Shown here: positions 33,876 through 41,886 of the stretch, piece after piece | Layout: the number at the start of each line of letters is the position of its first letter | Position numbering within the stretch: the first letter of the stretch is position 1 | Assembly: GCA_900768545.1 (NCBI GenBank) | Contig: CAAGDD010000004.1 | Span: 186,001-250,000 of the forward strand | DNA: 64,000 bases | DNA from: Clostridia bacterium | Lineage (GTDB): Bacteria; Bacillota; Clostridia; Christensenellales; UBA1242 | Reading direction: 5' to 3' | Translations under genes and position numbers: made by a program | The notes under the pieces: model-generated | The model's database searches: none | What the model was told of the DNA's origin: nothing | Seen by the model: only the letters and a program-made list of their open reading frames with translations

Positions 33876-34271
33876 ATGAAAAACAATCAATTTTTGACCA
33901 AAAAAGAAAAATTGAGTGCAAAACAAGTATGTTTGCTGATTTTTTGTGGCGCTTTGATTGGAATGGTTAATGGATTTTTTGGTGGCGGCGGCGGAATGAT
34001 TTGTGTGCCACTTTTGGAGCGTGTTTTAAAACTCGATAGCAAGTTTGCTCATGCGACGGCGATAGTGATAATCTTTCCAATTTCGTTTGTCAGTGCTGTG
34101 ATTTATATGCTGTCAGGGAATTTGGAAACGATCCCATTTCTTACAGTTGGAAGCGGAGTGCTTTTGGGTGGAATTGTGGGAGCATATTTGCTCAAATTTT
34201 TGCCCGAAAAAGTGATAAGATTTATCTTCGTTTTTGTTATGTTGGCGGGCGGAGTTAGGCTTTTGTTTTAA
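33876..34271 (+). CDS. Half-size TSUP-family permease, N-terminal half
   Basis: The 131-residue protein is half of a typical sulfite exporter TauE/SafE (TSUP) permease, with four predicted membrane segments. It carries the family motif GxxxGxxGGGGGxxxVPLL. The next gene encodes the other half. The stop codon TAA at 34269-34271 is in the same frame as the next ATG at 34281 and forms part of its Shine-Dalgarno (TAAGGAG). A nonsense-split gene is possible, but the well-placed ribosome site favours two working half-proteins that assemble together. Confidence 0.8.
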   Translation: MKNNQFLTKKEKLSAKQVCLLIFCGALIGMVNGFFGGGGGMICVPLLERVLKLDSKFAHATAIVIIFPISFVSAVIYMLSGNLETIPFLTVGSGVLLGGIVGAYLLKFLPEKVIRFIFVFVMLAGGVRLLF

Positions 34272-34280
34272 GGAGAAATT

Positions 34281-34646
34281 ATGATTTATTTTTACAATAT
34301 TATAGCGGGCTTTTTGTCAGGAATTTTCGGCGGTTTAGGTATGGGCGGAGGGACTATTTTGATCCCCGTTTTGACCATCTTTTTAGGCTTTGACCAAAAG
34401 TTGTCGCAAGGGATAAATTTGTTGAGTTTTTTGGTGATGGCACTTTTCTCAATTTTGATCCACTATAAAAATGGTTATATTGTGACAAAAAATATATATT
34501 TAATAATAATAGCGGGCGTTGTTTTTTCGATTTTGGGCTCAATTTGTATGTCATTTTTGCCGTCAAAAATCTTAAAAATTATTTTCGGGGTGTTTTTGTG
34601 CCTTTTGGCTATTGTGGAATTGATAAAACTATTTAAAAAACGCTAG
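34281..34646 (+). CDS. Half-size TSUP-family permease, C-terminal half
   Basis: The 121-residue protein has four membrane segments and repeats the TSUP motif (GIFGGLGMGGGTILIPVL). It should pair with the preceding half to form an anion, sulfite or organosulfur transporter of about 250 residues; the substrate cannot be read from the sequence. It starts nine bases after the first half ends. A ferredoxin gene follows 58 bp later. Confidence 0.8.
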   Translation: MIYFYNIIAGFLSGIFGGLGMGGGTILIPVLTIFLGFDQKLSQGINLLSFLVMALFSILIHYKNGYIVTKNIYLIIIAGVVFSILGSICMSFLPSKILKIIFGVFLCLLAIVELIKLFKKR

Positions 34647-34704
34647 ACAAAACCGCTTTTTTGTGTTATATTTATTATGATAAATTCTGCATAAGGAGAA
34701 AATT

Positions 34705-34875
34705 ATGGTAAATAAAGACAAATGTATTGGATGTGGAACTTGCGTTGCAATTTGCCCAGTGGGAGCAATCTCTTTTGGCGATGACGGAAAAGCCGAAATC
34801 AACAAGGCAAAATGCATTCATTGTGGAGCTTGTCAAGCAAGCTGCCCAGTTGAGGCTATTGACATCGACGCATAA
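34705..34875 (+). CDS. Small 2[4Fe-4S] ferredoxin
   Basis: This 56-residue protein has two complete clusters motifs, CIGCGTCVAICPVGAI and CIHCGACQASCPVEAI, giving eight cysteines for two [4Fe-4S] clusters, as in clostridial ferredoxins. It carries electrons at low potential in the cytoplasm and points to an anaerobic lifestyle. The ATG at 34705 follows AAGGAGA. It sits between the TSUP pair and the Ppx-like gene, with no obvious partner oxidoreductase nearby. Confidence 0.95.
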   Translation: MVNKDKCIGCGTCVAICPVGAISFGDDGKAEINKAKCIHCGACQASCPVEAIDIDA

Positions 34876-34916
34876 ATTTGTTAAAACATTTTTATACAAC
34901 AAAAAAGAGGGAAATT

Positions 34917-36398
34917 ATGGAAAATATTGCTTATGTTCAACTTGATGAAAAGAAAGTTAAGTTGGTTATCGTTCAAAGCAGAAACGGAAGGTATAGAATT
35001 CTGGAAGAAGTCGAAAATCAATATGATCTTACAAACGACCTTGTAAAAGACTGCTTGCTCAGCCCAAAATCAAAGTCGGATTTGTTGAAAATCTTGAATA
35101 TTTATCGCTACACAATCGAAACTTTCAGTGTTAGCAAGATGTTTGCTTTTGCGACAGGAATGATTGTTAAAGCAAGAAACTATCGCGGATTTTTGGACGA
35201 AATCAACACAAACACAGGGCTCAACTTTATGCTTTTGAGCGATGAAGATATCGTTAAAGATGTTTACAATTCTGCAATGGTCAAAATTGACGCATCAAAG
35301 GGTTATATCATCAATATCGGCTCATATCACACATATTTTATGAAATTTAACAGACGAAATGTTGTTGATTTCAATATGATTGGCTATGGATATAGCAATT
35401 TGACAAACAGCGGAATGTCTTTTGACGAAATGGTTGCTGTTGCGAAAAAAGAAATCAAAAAATTGCCACTTGTTAAAAATTTTGAAGAAGATGTTATCAT
35501 TGGCTGCGGCGCACCTTTTGTTGATATTTCTCGAATTGCGAAAAAACTCACTCGTTACACTATCGACATCGACAACAACTATCTCTTGGAAAGAGCAAAT
35601 TTGGCAATGGTTACAAAATTTGTGGGCGAACTTGATTCTCAAAAAATCAAAAAGATCAAAGGTCTTGGTCAAGACGGCGTTGAAAGTGTAAATGGCGGAT
35701 TGGCTATTATCAACGCGTTCTTTGAAATTTTGAAGATGCAAGAAGTTACAGTTTCGACTGCAAACACTTTGGAAGGCAAGGTTTTGGAAAATCTTGTTGG
35801 CTCGGCAAACGAAAAATATACAGATATGCTTCAAAACAGCCTTGATTCTTATTATGAATTTAAAAAAGAAGGGCTCGCGATCAATCCACAAGTTTATGAA
35901 ATGGCTATTTTGCTTTTTAAACAACTCAAAGTGGTTCACAAATTGCCAAGAGCGTATGTAAAACCTTTGAAAATCGCATCTTATATGTTTGATTGCGGAA
36001 AATTTATCAATTTTGATAGTTATCAAAAACACTCTTTCTATGCAATTATGAATTCTGACATCGCTGGAGCAAGCCAAAAAGATATTTTGATTGCTGGCTT
36101 TGCTTGCACTTGTCAAAATCTCGACAATTTCAACTTGGCAGAAATTATGAAATATAAAGAAATTTTGACTGATGAAGATATCGATGCCATTAGAAAACTC
36201 GGCGTGCTTGTAAATTTGGCAGTAAATTTAAATGCTTCAAGAAAAAATATCATAAACGATATCATTTGCGATATTTTGGGCGACTCAATCATTATGAAAA
36301 CAGTTGTCAATGCTGATCCATCGTTTGAAATTATGCAAAGTATGAAAGTTGCTGACGATTTTAGAAAGATTTTCAAGAAAAGCTTGCAAATAATTTAA
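34917..36398 (+). CDS. Ppx/GppA-like protein lacking key catalytic motifs
   Basis: The 493-residue protein aligns in order with exopolyphosphatase/guanosine pentaphosphatase: FAFATGMIVKARNYRGFLDEINTNTGLNFMLLSDED, a second phosphate loop, KIKGLGQDGVESVNGGLAIINAFFE, and an HD-like C-terminal part (CGKFINFDSYQKHSFYAIMNSDIAGAS). However the first phosphate loop (DIGSNS in the family) reads QLDEKK at residues 8-13, the second (DIGGGS) reads NIGSYH at 133-138, and the HD doublet has become FD. It is therefore probably not an active phosphatase. It is inferred to be a nucleotide or polyphosphate sensor or structural protein. The ATG at 34917 follows AGAGGGA and opens a run of genes leading to MreB and MinD. 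Confidence 0.8.
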   Translation: MENIAYVQLDEKKVKLVIVQSRNGRYRILEEVENQYDLTNDLVKDCLLSPKSKSDLLKILNIYRYTIETFSVSKMFAFATGMIVKARNYRGFLDEINTNTGLNFMLLSDEDIVKDVYNSAMVKIDASKGYIINIGSYHTYFMKFNRRNVVDFNMIGYGYSNLTNSGMSFDEMVAVAKKEIKKLPLVKNFEEDVIIGCGAPFVDISRIAKKLTRYTIDIDNNYLLERANLAMVTKFVGELDSQKIKKIKGLGQDGVESVNGGLAIINAFFEILKMQEVTVSTANTLEGKVLENLVGSANEKYTDMLQNSLDSYYEFKKEGLAINPQVYEMAILLFKQLKVVHKLPRAYVKPLKIASYMFDCGKFINFDSYQKHSFYAIMNSDIAGASQKDILIAGFACTCQNLDNFNLAEIMKYKEILTDEDIDAIRKLGVLVNLAVNLNASRKNIINDIICDILGDSIIMKTVVNADPSFEIMQSMKVADDFRKIFKKSLQII

Positions 36399-36429
36399 TT
36401 GTTTTTGACAAAAATATTATTAGGTAGAG

Positions 36430-37638
36430 ATGGAAGAGAAAAAAACAAACAAAAAGTTAATTTGGACGATTTTGTTCGCTGTTGTTTCGGTGGCGGTTTG
36501 CTATCTCTTTATCGTCGCTTATTTTTATTACATCTCTCCAAACAATATCGCTGCAAAACTGACCGTTTGGCCATTTGCGAACGAAGAAAACACTTCAAAA
36601 ATGTATAAAGAGGCGGTCGTTGATATTCGTTTTAGCACTTACAATCAAGACACTTTTGAAAAAGACACAGTCAATGTCACGGGCGTAAATATTCGAGAAG
36701 ACGGTTTTGTTTTGGCTCCTTACAGCAAAATCAAAGTCAGCGACAACGGCGAATATAAAATTTTAACAAATTCGGGCGCTGTTTATGACGGAAAATTGTT
36801 GTTTTGTCAAAAAGACTTGAATTTGGCTGTTTTTAAATGCGAAAAATTGACCGAAAATCAAAAAATTAAGATTCCTTATGTAAAAATTGCAAAATCAAAT
36901 CCAAAGACTTATTCATCTGTGCTTGCGATTTCTTGTATGTCAAACGCCAAAGATTTTTGGTCAGGGCACGTTGTTGAAGACGGCTGGATTGACTGCAAAA
37001 AGACCGTTGTTGACACGCATTACTGTGTTGATTATGTAATTGAAGACTGCTACACAGCATATTTGAAGTCAAATTCACAAGAAATGACCGATTGTGCACT
37101 CTTTGATATGAAAGGAAACTTGCTTGGATTTTCATTTGAAAGTACACTCGAAGACGGAAATTATATTGTTGCGCCAGTTTATTATTCAAAATTGTTTTTA
37201 AATGATGTTATCAATGCTTATTTTAAGGGCGAAACCTATCAAAATGCGCTTGTTGACGCCTTTGGCGGGCTTGATAAATATGAAATGGAATGCAATTTTG
37301 AAGTTTTAAACTTAAACAATGAAGAATTGCGCGACAAGATTTATTTTGATGGAAGTTTTACTGCTGTTACGAGCGGAATGAAATATTTTAATCAACAAGT
37401 TGACATCTCTGGCATTTTTATGTTAAAAAATGTTTCATACAAGGGTCAAGAACCTTTGGAAATCGGCGATGTTTTGTCAAAAATCTCGATTAACGGATCG
37501 ATTTACAACATCGAAACCAAAGTCGATTTGCTCGAAATTTTGTATAATCTCGACGAAGGCGATAAAGTTGTTTTGATTTATTATGATTCGTTAAGCAACA
37601 TTTCAAGCACGACAAAACAGATTAAAATTGTTATTTGA
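36430..37638 (+). CDS. Membrane-anchored HtrA-like pseudoprotease
   Basis: The 402-residue protein has a short cytoplasmic start, one membrane segment (about residues 10-34) and an exterior trypsin-like region laid out as in HtrA/DegP: VNVTGVNIREDGFVLAPYSK, DLNLAVFKC and DCALFDMKGNLLGFSFES. The catalytic residues are replaced by my alignment: His by Ser99, Asp by Asn131 and Ser by Thr220. The last 110 residues (EVLNLNNEELRDKIYF...GQEPLEIGDVLSKISINGSIYNI...LYNLDEGDKVVLIYY) look like a PDZ domain. It is likely a peptide-binding scaffold rather than a protease. It lies 31 bp after the Ppx-like gene and 10 bp before mreB. Confidence 0.75.
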   Translation: MEEKKTNKKLIWTILFAVVSVAVCYLFIVAYFYYISPNNIAAKLTVWPFANEENTSKMYKEAVVDIRFSTYNQDTFEKDTVNVTGVNIREDGFVLAPYSKIKVSDNGEYKILTNSGAVYDGKLLFCQKDLNLAVFKCEKLTENQKIKIPYVKIAKSNPKTYSSVLAISCMSNAKDFWSGHVVEDGWIDCKKTVVDTHYCVDYVIEDCYTAYLKSNSQEMTDCALFDMKGNLLGFSFESTLEDGNYIVAPVYYSKLFLNDVINAYFKGETYQNALVDAFGGLDKYEMECNFEVLNLNNEELRDKIYFDGSFTAVTSGMKYFNQQVDISGIFMLKNVSYKGQEPLEIGDVLSKISINGSIYNIETKVDLLEILYNLDEGDKVVLIYYDSLSNISSTTKQIKIVI

Positions 37639-37648
37639 GGTGAACGAT

Positions 37649-38650
37649 ATGAAAAAAAATAGATTTGCCATCGAAATTGGCGGGGCTTATACCTGCATTT
37701 ATGTAAAAGACCAAGGCTTGGCTTTGAAAGAACCAACTTTGATTGCTGCCGAACCTTCGGAAGACGGCTACAAAGTGATTGCTTTTGGCGCTGACGCGAA
37801 AAAATTGGTCGGGAAAACCAAAGAAAATGTTGAGATTTTCACTCCTTCAGCTTATGGCGAAAATTCAAATTATCAATATTCTGTCATTTTGTTGAAGCAT
37901 TTTTTGAAGAAGGTTGGGTTTAGACCACATGAAGACAATGCTTTGGTGATTGTTCCTTGCGGACTTTCTGCAAGAGAAAAAGAAAACTTGTTGAATGTGT
38001 GCGAAAGCGCAAATATGGGCTATGTTACACTTATTCCATCGGCACTTTGCTCATGTGTGGGCGAAGGAAGAAGCATCGACACTTCAAAAGTCAATATGGT
38101 TGTTGATATCGGTGGAACTGCCACAGACATTTCTGTCATCAATATGTCAAACATCTTGAAAGGTGCGACTTTAGGCATTGGCGGACGCAGCATTGACGCA
38201 TCAATTATGAATTATCTTGCTTATTCGCAAGAACTTGTCATTGGCTTGCCAACTGCTGAAAACTTGAAAAACGAAGTTGGAAGTTTGTATTCAAATGACA
38301 CGCTCAATATGGAAGTTACTGGTGTTGATGCCAAAACAAAATCGCCAAAAACAGCTGTGATTTTGTCGTCTGATTTGAGAAATGCGATTGAACCTTTCTT
38401 TAAAGAGATTGTCCGCGCGATTGACACAACAATAAACACACTTCCACCAGAAATTGTTGCTGATATCATAAACAACAAGATATTGATCGTTGGCGGCTGT
38501 GCAAAGATGCAAGGGCTTGACGATTTCTTCAAGAAAAATTTGAATTATCCTGTTCAAATTAGCGAAGATGTCGAAAATGTCACCATTTTGGGCGCGGGAA
38601 AATTGTTGTCAGACCAACAACTTTTGTCAAGCATTATCAAAAAACTTTAA
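37649..38650 (+). CDS. mreB: MreB-family cell-shape actin homologue
   Basis: The 333-residue protein polymerises under the membrane to guide wall synthesis in rod-shaped cells. Family features are the start FAIEIGGAYTCIYVKDQGLALKEPTLIA, VGKTKENVEIFTP, the phosphate loop VDIGGTATDISVINM, GGRSIDASIMNYL and the late adenosine motif IVGGCAKMQGLDDFF...GAGKLL. The first phosphate loop (GGAYT instead of GTANT) is diverged, so it may be an MreB paralogue (Mbl or MreBH type). mreC and mreD are not adjacent. The ATG at 37649 follows GAGGTGA. It ends at a terminator. Confidence 0.88.
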   Translation: MKKNRFAIEIGGAYTCIYVKDQGLALKEPTLIAAEPSEDGYKVIAFGADAKKLVGKTKENVEIFTPSAYGENSNYQYSVILLKHFLKKVGFRPHEDNALVIVPCGLSAREKENLLNVCESANMGYVTLIPSALCSCVGEGRSIDTSKVNMVVDIGGTATDISVINMSNILKGATLGIGGRSIDASIMNYLAYSQELVIGLPTAENLKNEVGSLYSNDTLNMEVTGVDAKTKSPKTAVILSSDLRNAIEPFFKEIVRAIDTTINTLPPEIVADIINNKILIVGGCAKMQGLDDFFKKNLNYPVQISEDVENVTILGAGKLLSDQQLLSSIIKKL

Positions 38651-38663
38651 TTTTTGCATTTTG

Positions 38664-38691
38664 AAAGACACATTTTTTGTGTCTTTTTTTT
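38664..38691 (+). terminator. Terminator after mreB
   Basis: AAAGACACA (38664-38672) pairs with TGTGTCTTT (38678-38686), followed by T. Confidence 0.92.
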
Positions 38692-38787
38692 GTTTGTGAC
38701 AATATTTTTAAAACAAGACGCTTTTTCGACATTTTCTTTCTATCAAAACTTTGATTGTTTAATTTATAATTGTTTTGAGGTTTGATT

Positions 38788-39582
38788 ATGGCAAGAAAAA
38801 TCGTTGTTACAAGTGGAAAAGGTGGGGTTGGAAAGACCACAATTTGTGCAAATTTGGGCGTTTATTTGTCGCGGCTGGGCTTTCGTGTCGCAGTTATGGA
38901 CGCAGATATTGGACTTAACAATCTTGATGTGATAATGGGAGTCGAAAGACAGGTGATTTTTGATATCACAGATGTCGTTTCGGGCAAGTGTCGTGTGCGT
39001 CAAGCGTTGGTTCAACACCCAGATTTTCCGTCGCTTTATCTTTTGCCGTCGTCGCACACTTATTCGTCGAGCAAAATCACCGGCGAGCATATAAAAAATG
39101 TGCTCGATATTATCGACCACTCTTTTGATTATATTTTGATTGACTGTCCAGCGGGAGTTGAGGCTGGCTTTCAACGCGCTGTTTATCCCGCAAATGAAGC
39201 GATCGTTGTTGTGACGCCACACCTTTCGGCAATCAAAGATGGTGACAAAGTGATTGGACTTTTGAGCGAATACAACATTGAAAGCAAAGGAATTGTCATC
39301 AATCGAATGCGTGGCGATTTGTTGATGTCGGGCGAACTTATGAACATTGAAAGCATTGTCAAAGCACTCGGCGTGCCACTTTTGGGAGTTGTGCCAGAAG
39401 ATGACAAGGTATCACAGATGTCAACAGACGGGCGAATTATGACTGATTGCGAAAGTGCAAGAGCCTTCACATTGCTAGCAGAGAACATACATAATGGCTG
39501 CAAAAAAATCTATGATTGCACTTACAAATATCGGGGCATTTTGGGCTATTTGAAACGAAGCATCAAAAAGAAAATTGGATAA
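38788..39582 (+). CDS. minD: Septum-site-determining ATPase MinD
   Basis: The 264-residue deviant-Walker ATPase binds the membrane in its ATP form and helps place the division site. Walker A is KGGVGKTT with the signature Lys, followed by MDADIGLNNLDVIMG and IDCPAGVEAGF. The C-terminus ends in a basic amphipathic helix (YLKRSIKKKIG), the membrane-targeting sequence of MinD. A TATAAT box (38765-38770) and GAGG precede the ATG. minC is not here; a MinE-like gene follows 15 bp later. Confidence 0.95.
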   Translation: MARKIVVTSGKGGVGKTTICANLGVYLSRLGFRVAVMDADIGLNNLDVIMGVERQVIFDITDVVSGKCRVRQALVQHPDFPSLYLLPSSHTYSSSKITGEHIKNVLDIIDHSFDYILIDCPAGVEAGFQRAVYPANEAIVVVTPHLSAIKDGDKVIGLLSEYNIESKGIVINRMRGDLLMSGELMNIESIVKALGVPLLGVVPEDDKVSQMSTDGRIMTDCESARAFTLLAENIHNGCKKIYDCTYKYRGILGYLKRSIKKKIG

Positions 39583-39597
39583 AGCGAAGGGGTGTCT

Positions 39598-39813
39598 ATG
39601 GAAAATATTGAAGAATATTTGATACGCGACAAGTTTTCAAATCTGCAACAAATTAGTGAAATTTTGAAAGAAGAAGTTTCGCTTCTGGCACAAAACTTTT
39701 TCCTTTTGGCAGACGAGCCTGTTGTGCGATTTAAGCGAAAAGAAAACAATTTTGTTTTCAATATTGAGATTGAAGCGGCGCGAATCAAGCCATTTGGAAA
39801 CAAAGTTTTTTAA
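39598..39813 (+). CDS. minE: MinE-like topological specificity protein
   Basis: The 71-residue protein follows minD directly, the usual place for minE. Its second half (LQQISEILKEEV...VVRFKRKENNFVFNIEIEAARI) resembles the helix-plus-beta layout of the MinE C-terminal domain (helix, then a VxVxxxxxxxxxxLELNI strand). The N-terminal anti-MinCD segment is short. MinE stimulates MinD ATPase and drives its pole-to-pole oscillation. Sequence similarity is weak, so context carries much of the call. The ATG at 39598 is preferred over a GTG six bases earlier because of GAAGGGG spacing. Confidence 0.6.
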   Translation: MENIEEYLIRDKFSNLQQISEILKEEVSLLAQNFFLLADEPVVRFKRKENNFVFNIEIEAARIKPFGNKVF

Positions 39814-40185
39814 CAAAAAATAGCGCGAAAATTTTGAAAAATAATCGAAAAATAATTATGTAAAAAATAATGCAAAAAATAATATAAAAATATGTTGAAA
39901 AATGTATTTTTATTTTAAATAATTAAATCAAATTAAAATTAAATAAAAAAATATTAGAAATATTATTATAATTATTTATTTAATTATTTTAAAATTCGCA
40001 AACATTCCTAAACAACGAGAGTATAGCGATTTTAATAAAAAAACACCAAAAATATTTTGGTGTCTATATTTTGTTTATTTTTATATATTTTTTTTGCTAT
40101 TTTCGACATATTTTTTAATAATATTTTTAATTGTTTTTTTTCTTAAAATATTCGACAAAAATTCAAGAAAAATATCCAAATATTT
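39814..40185. other. Extremely AT-rich convergent intergenic region
   Basis: These 372 bases between convergent genes contain no gene I can support. From about 39830 to 39990 the sequence is nearly pure A+T with several imperfect copies of AAAAATAAT. A hairpin at 40036-40063 ends the minus-strand exporter operon. Confidence 0.7.
40036..40063 (-). terminator. Terminator of the ABC-2 exporter operon
   Basis: ACACCAAAA (40043-40051) and TTTTGGTGT (40055-40063) form a 9-bp stem; on the minus strand the stem is followed by seven T. Confidence 0.85.
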
Positions 40186-41886
40186 TTAGTTTTTCTTGAA
40201 TAATTGTTTTGTGAAATTGTAAAGCAAAATGACAACAACAAGATAGTAGGCAAGTGAGATAAAGAAGTTTCCATAAGTGTAAAGCGATGTCTTCAAAAAT
40301 CCTGTTTGCATTGTTGCTCCGCCGATGAATGATGTTATGTCAGCGTGAATGAATGGGAGCAAGCAATAAACGATTGAGCCATTTAAGAAGATGTTGCAAA
40401 TTGTGGCAAGAGCAAAAATCAAAAGTGAGATTGTAAAACCAAGTTCAAACTTTCTTGACAAGTTCATAACAAACACCGTGATTGTGCTGTAAAAAATTGC
40501 TTGAAGTTCGATGCCTAAAATCTTGATGAAGAAAAACCAAATTGGTTTGATCGTGTAAACTGTTTTGAGATTGAATACTGCCAAAATCGAACCTGAAAGT
40601 TTTGTGTAGAATAATGTTCCCCAAAGCAGGCTGAGCGAAGCAAAGAGTGCAAGCAAGAATGTTGTTGAAAAGATGATTGCCAAAAACTTGCCAGCGAAAA
40701 CTTGTCCAAAGGTTACATTTTTTGAGAGCAATGCGTCCATCTTTCCAATTTTGCGGTCGCGTCCAAAAAGTTTGTAAGCACAAAAGATTCCAAACAAAAT
40801 CACCAAAAAGCCAACGATGCTTGTGATGAAATATGCGTGGTCAAACATTGTTACTTCATAAGACGCTGTGTAAAAATTGAGTGCCGCTTGATATTGAGTG
40901 TAATACAAACTTTCGTCGTTTAAAAAGTGTGTGCTTTTTGCAAGGCGAATAGACTCTTCTTCGTTGTTTGTTTTTTCAAAACCTTGAAGATTGTTCAAAT
41001 TGCCAAAGTGTTTTTCAAGAGCGTGGCGAAGTTTGATCGAAACTGCTTCTTTCGCGCTTTCGCAAGTGAGTTTGTAATTTGTGATCAAACTCTTCATTTG
41101 AGCGATTGTTTGGTCGATATCATTTGATTCGTTTTGAGTGTTGTAAAGTTTTTGAATTTCGGCATAAATTTTGTCGTTTTTCGCTTGTGCAACATCGACG
41201 CAATTTTGTTGGCAGTCGTTTAAAACTTCGCTATCACAACTAAAAACTTCGACTTCGTTTACGATTTTTTGCAAATCATTAAAGTAATCAAATTTTTGAT
41301 ACATTTCATAAAGTTTGTCTTCGTCGCTGCCGCTTTTAGAAACTATTTCTGTCCATTCAAGAGCGATTGTTTGAAGGTTTAAAAATTGAGTTTTTGTAAA
41401 AATCAATTTTGTTTCAAATTCTTTAAAAGTTTGATAGGTAGTGACAAAATTTGAAAGTTCGTTTATGCTGTTTTTCATTTTGTTATACAATTCTGCCTTT
41501 GTGTAACTGCTTTCACCAAACTTTTCGTCATAAGTCTTTTTGATTTCATATTTCACAGATTGAAACGAATTGTTTGTCGTCGAAAGCCACGCAAATTCGG
41601 TGCTAAATGAGTTGTTTTGAGTGGTCAAAATTGAGCGGGTTTCGTCCAAAATTGAGTCAAGTTTTGTTTGAGTGTCTTGTGAAAGCGTCGAACTGTTGAA
41701 ATTTGTGTAAATTGCGGTCACGGTCGCACCATTTATTTGTGCGCTATATGCTTGTGATGTTGGAATTTTAACGGCAAAGCCTGTGATGATAAGGGCGATT
41801 GCCAAAATTATGTAAACGATTGCTGAAATAGGGTTCAACACCAGACGCTTAAAGTCATAGGAGGCGATAGTAAATATCTTTTTCAT
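40186..41886 (-). CDS. ABC-2 type exporter permease
   Basis: The 566-residue protein has one N-terminal membrane segment (about residues 15-40), a long exterior helical domain of roughly 300 residues rich in Gln, Asn and Glu, and five to six membrane segments from about residue 350 to the end. This layout (GRDRKIGKMDALLSKNVTFGQVFAGKFLA after the exterior domain) is typical of ABC-2 permeases of the NatB/gliding type. It starts one base after the stop of the ATPase gene and ends at its own terminator, so the two form an exporter; the substrate is unknown. Shine-Dalgarno AGGAGG is strong. Confidence 0.85.
   Translation of the reverse strand: MKKIFTIASYDFKRLVLNPISAIVYIILAIALIITGFAVKIPTSQAYSAQINGATVTAIYTNFNSSTLSQDTQTKLDSILDETRSILTTQNNSFSTEFAWLSTTNNSFQSVKYEIKKTYDEKFGESSYTKAELYNKMKNSINELSNFVTTYQTFKEFETKLIFTKTQFLNLQTIALEWTEIVSKSGSDEDKLYEMYQKFDYFNDLQKIVNEVEVFSCDSEVLNDCQQNCVDVAQAKNDKIYAEIQKLYNTQNESNDIDQTIAQMKSLITNYKLTCESAKEAVSIKLRHALEKHFGNLNNLQGFEKTNNEEESIRLAKSTHFLNDESLYYTQYQAALNFYTASYEVTMFDHAYFITSIVGFLVILFGIFCAYKLFGRDRKIGKMDALLSKNVTFGQVFAGKFLAIIFSTTFLLALFASLSLLWGTLFYTKLSGSILAVFNLKTVYTIKPIWFFFIKILGIELQAIFYSTITVFVMNLSRKFELGFTISLLIFALATICNIFLNGSIVYCLLPFIHADITSFIGGATMQTGFLKTSLYTYGNFFISLAYYLVVVILLYNFTKQLFKKN

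Noticed and set aside
35322..36116. 264-codon open frame on the minus strand inside the Ppx-like gene
   Set aside because: It is antisense to a clear homologue, is Phe/Asn/Cys-rich and has no ribosome site or known domain.
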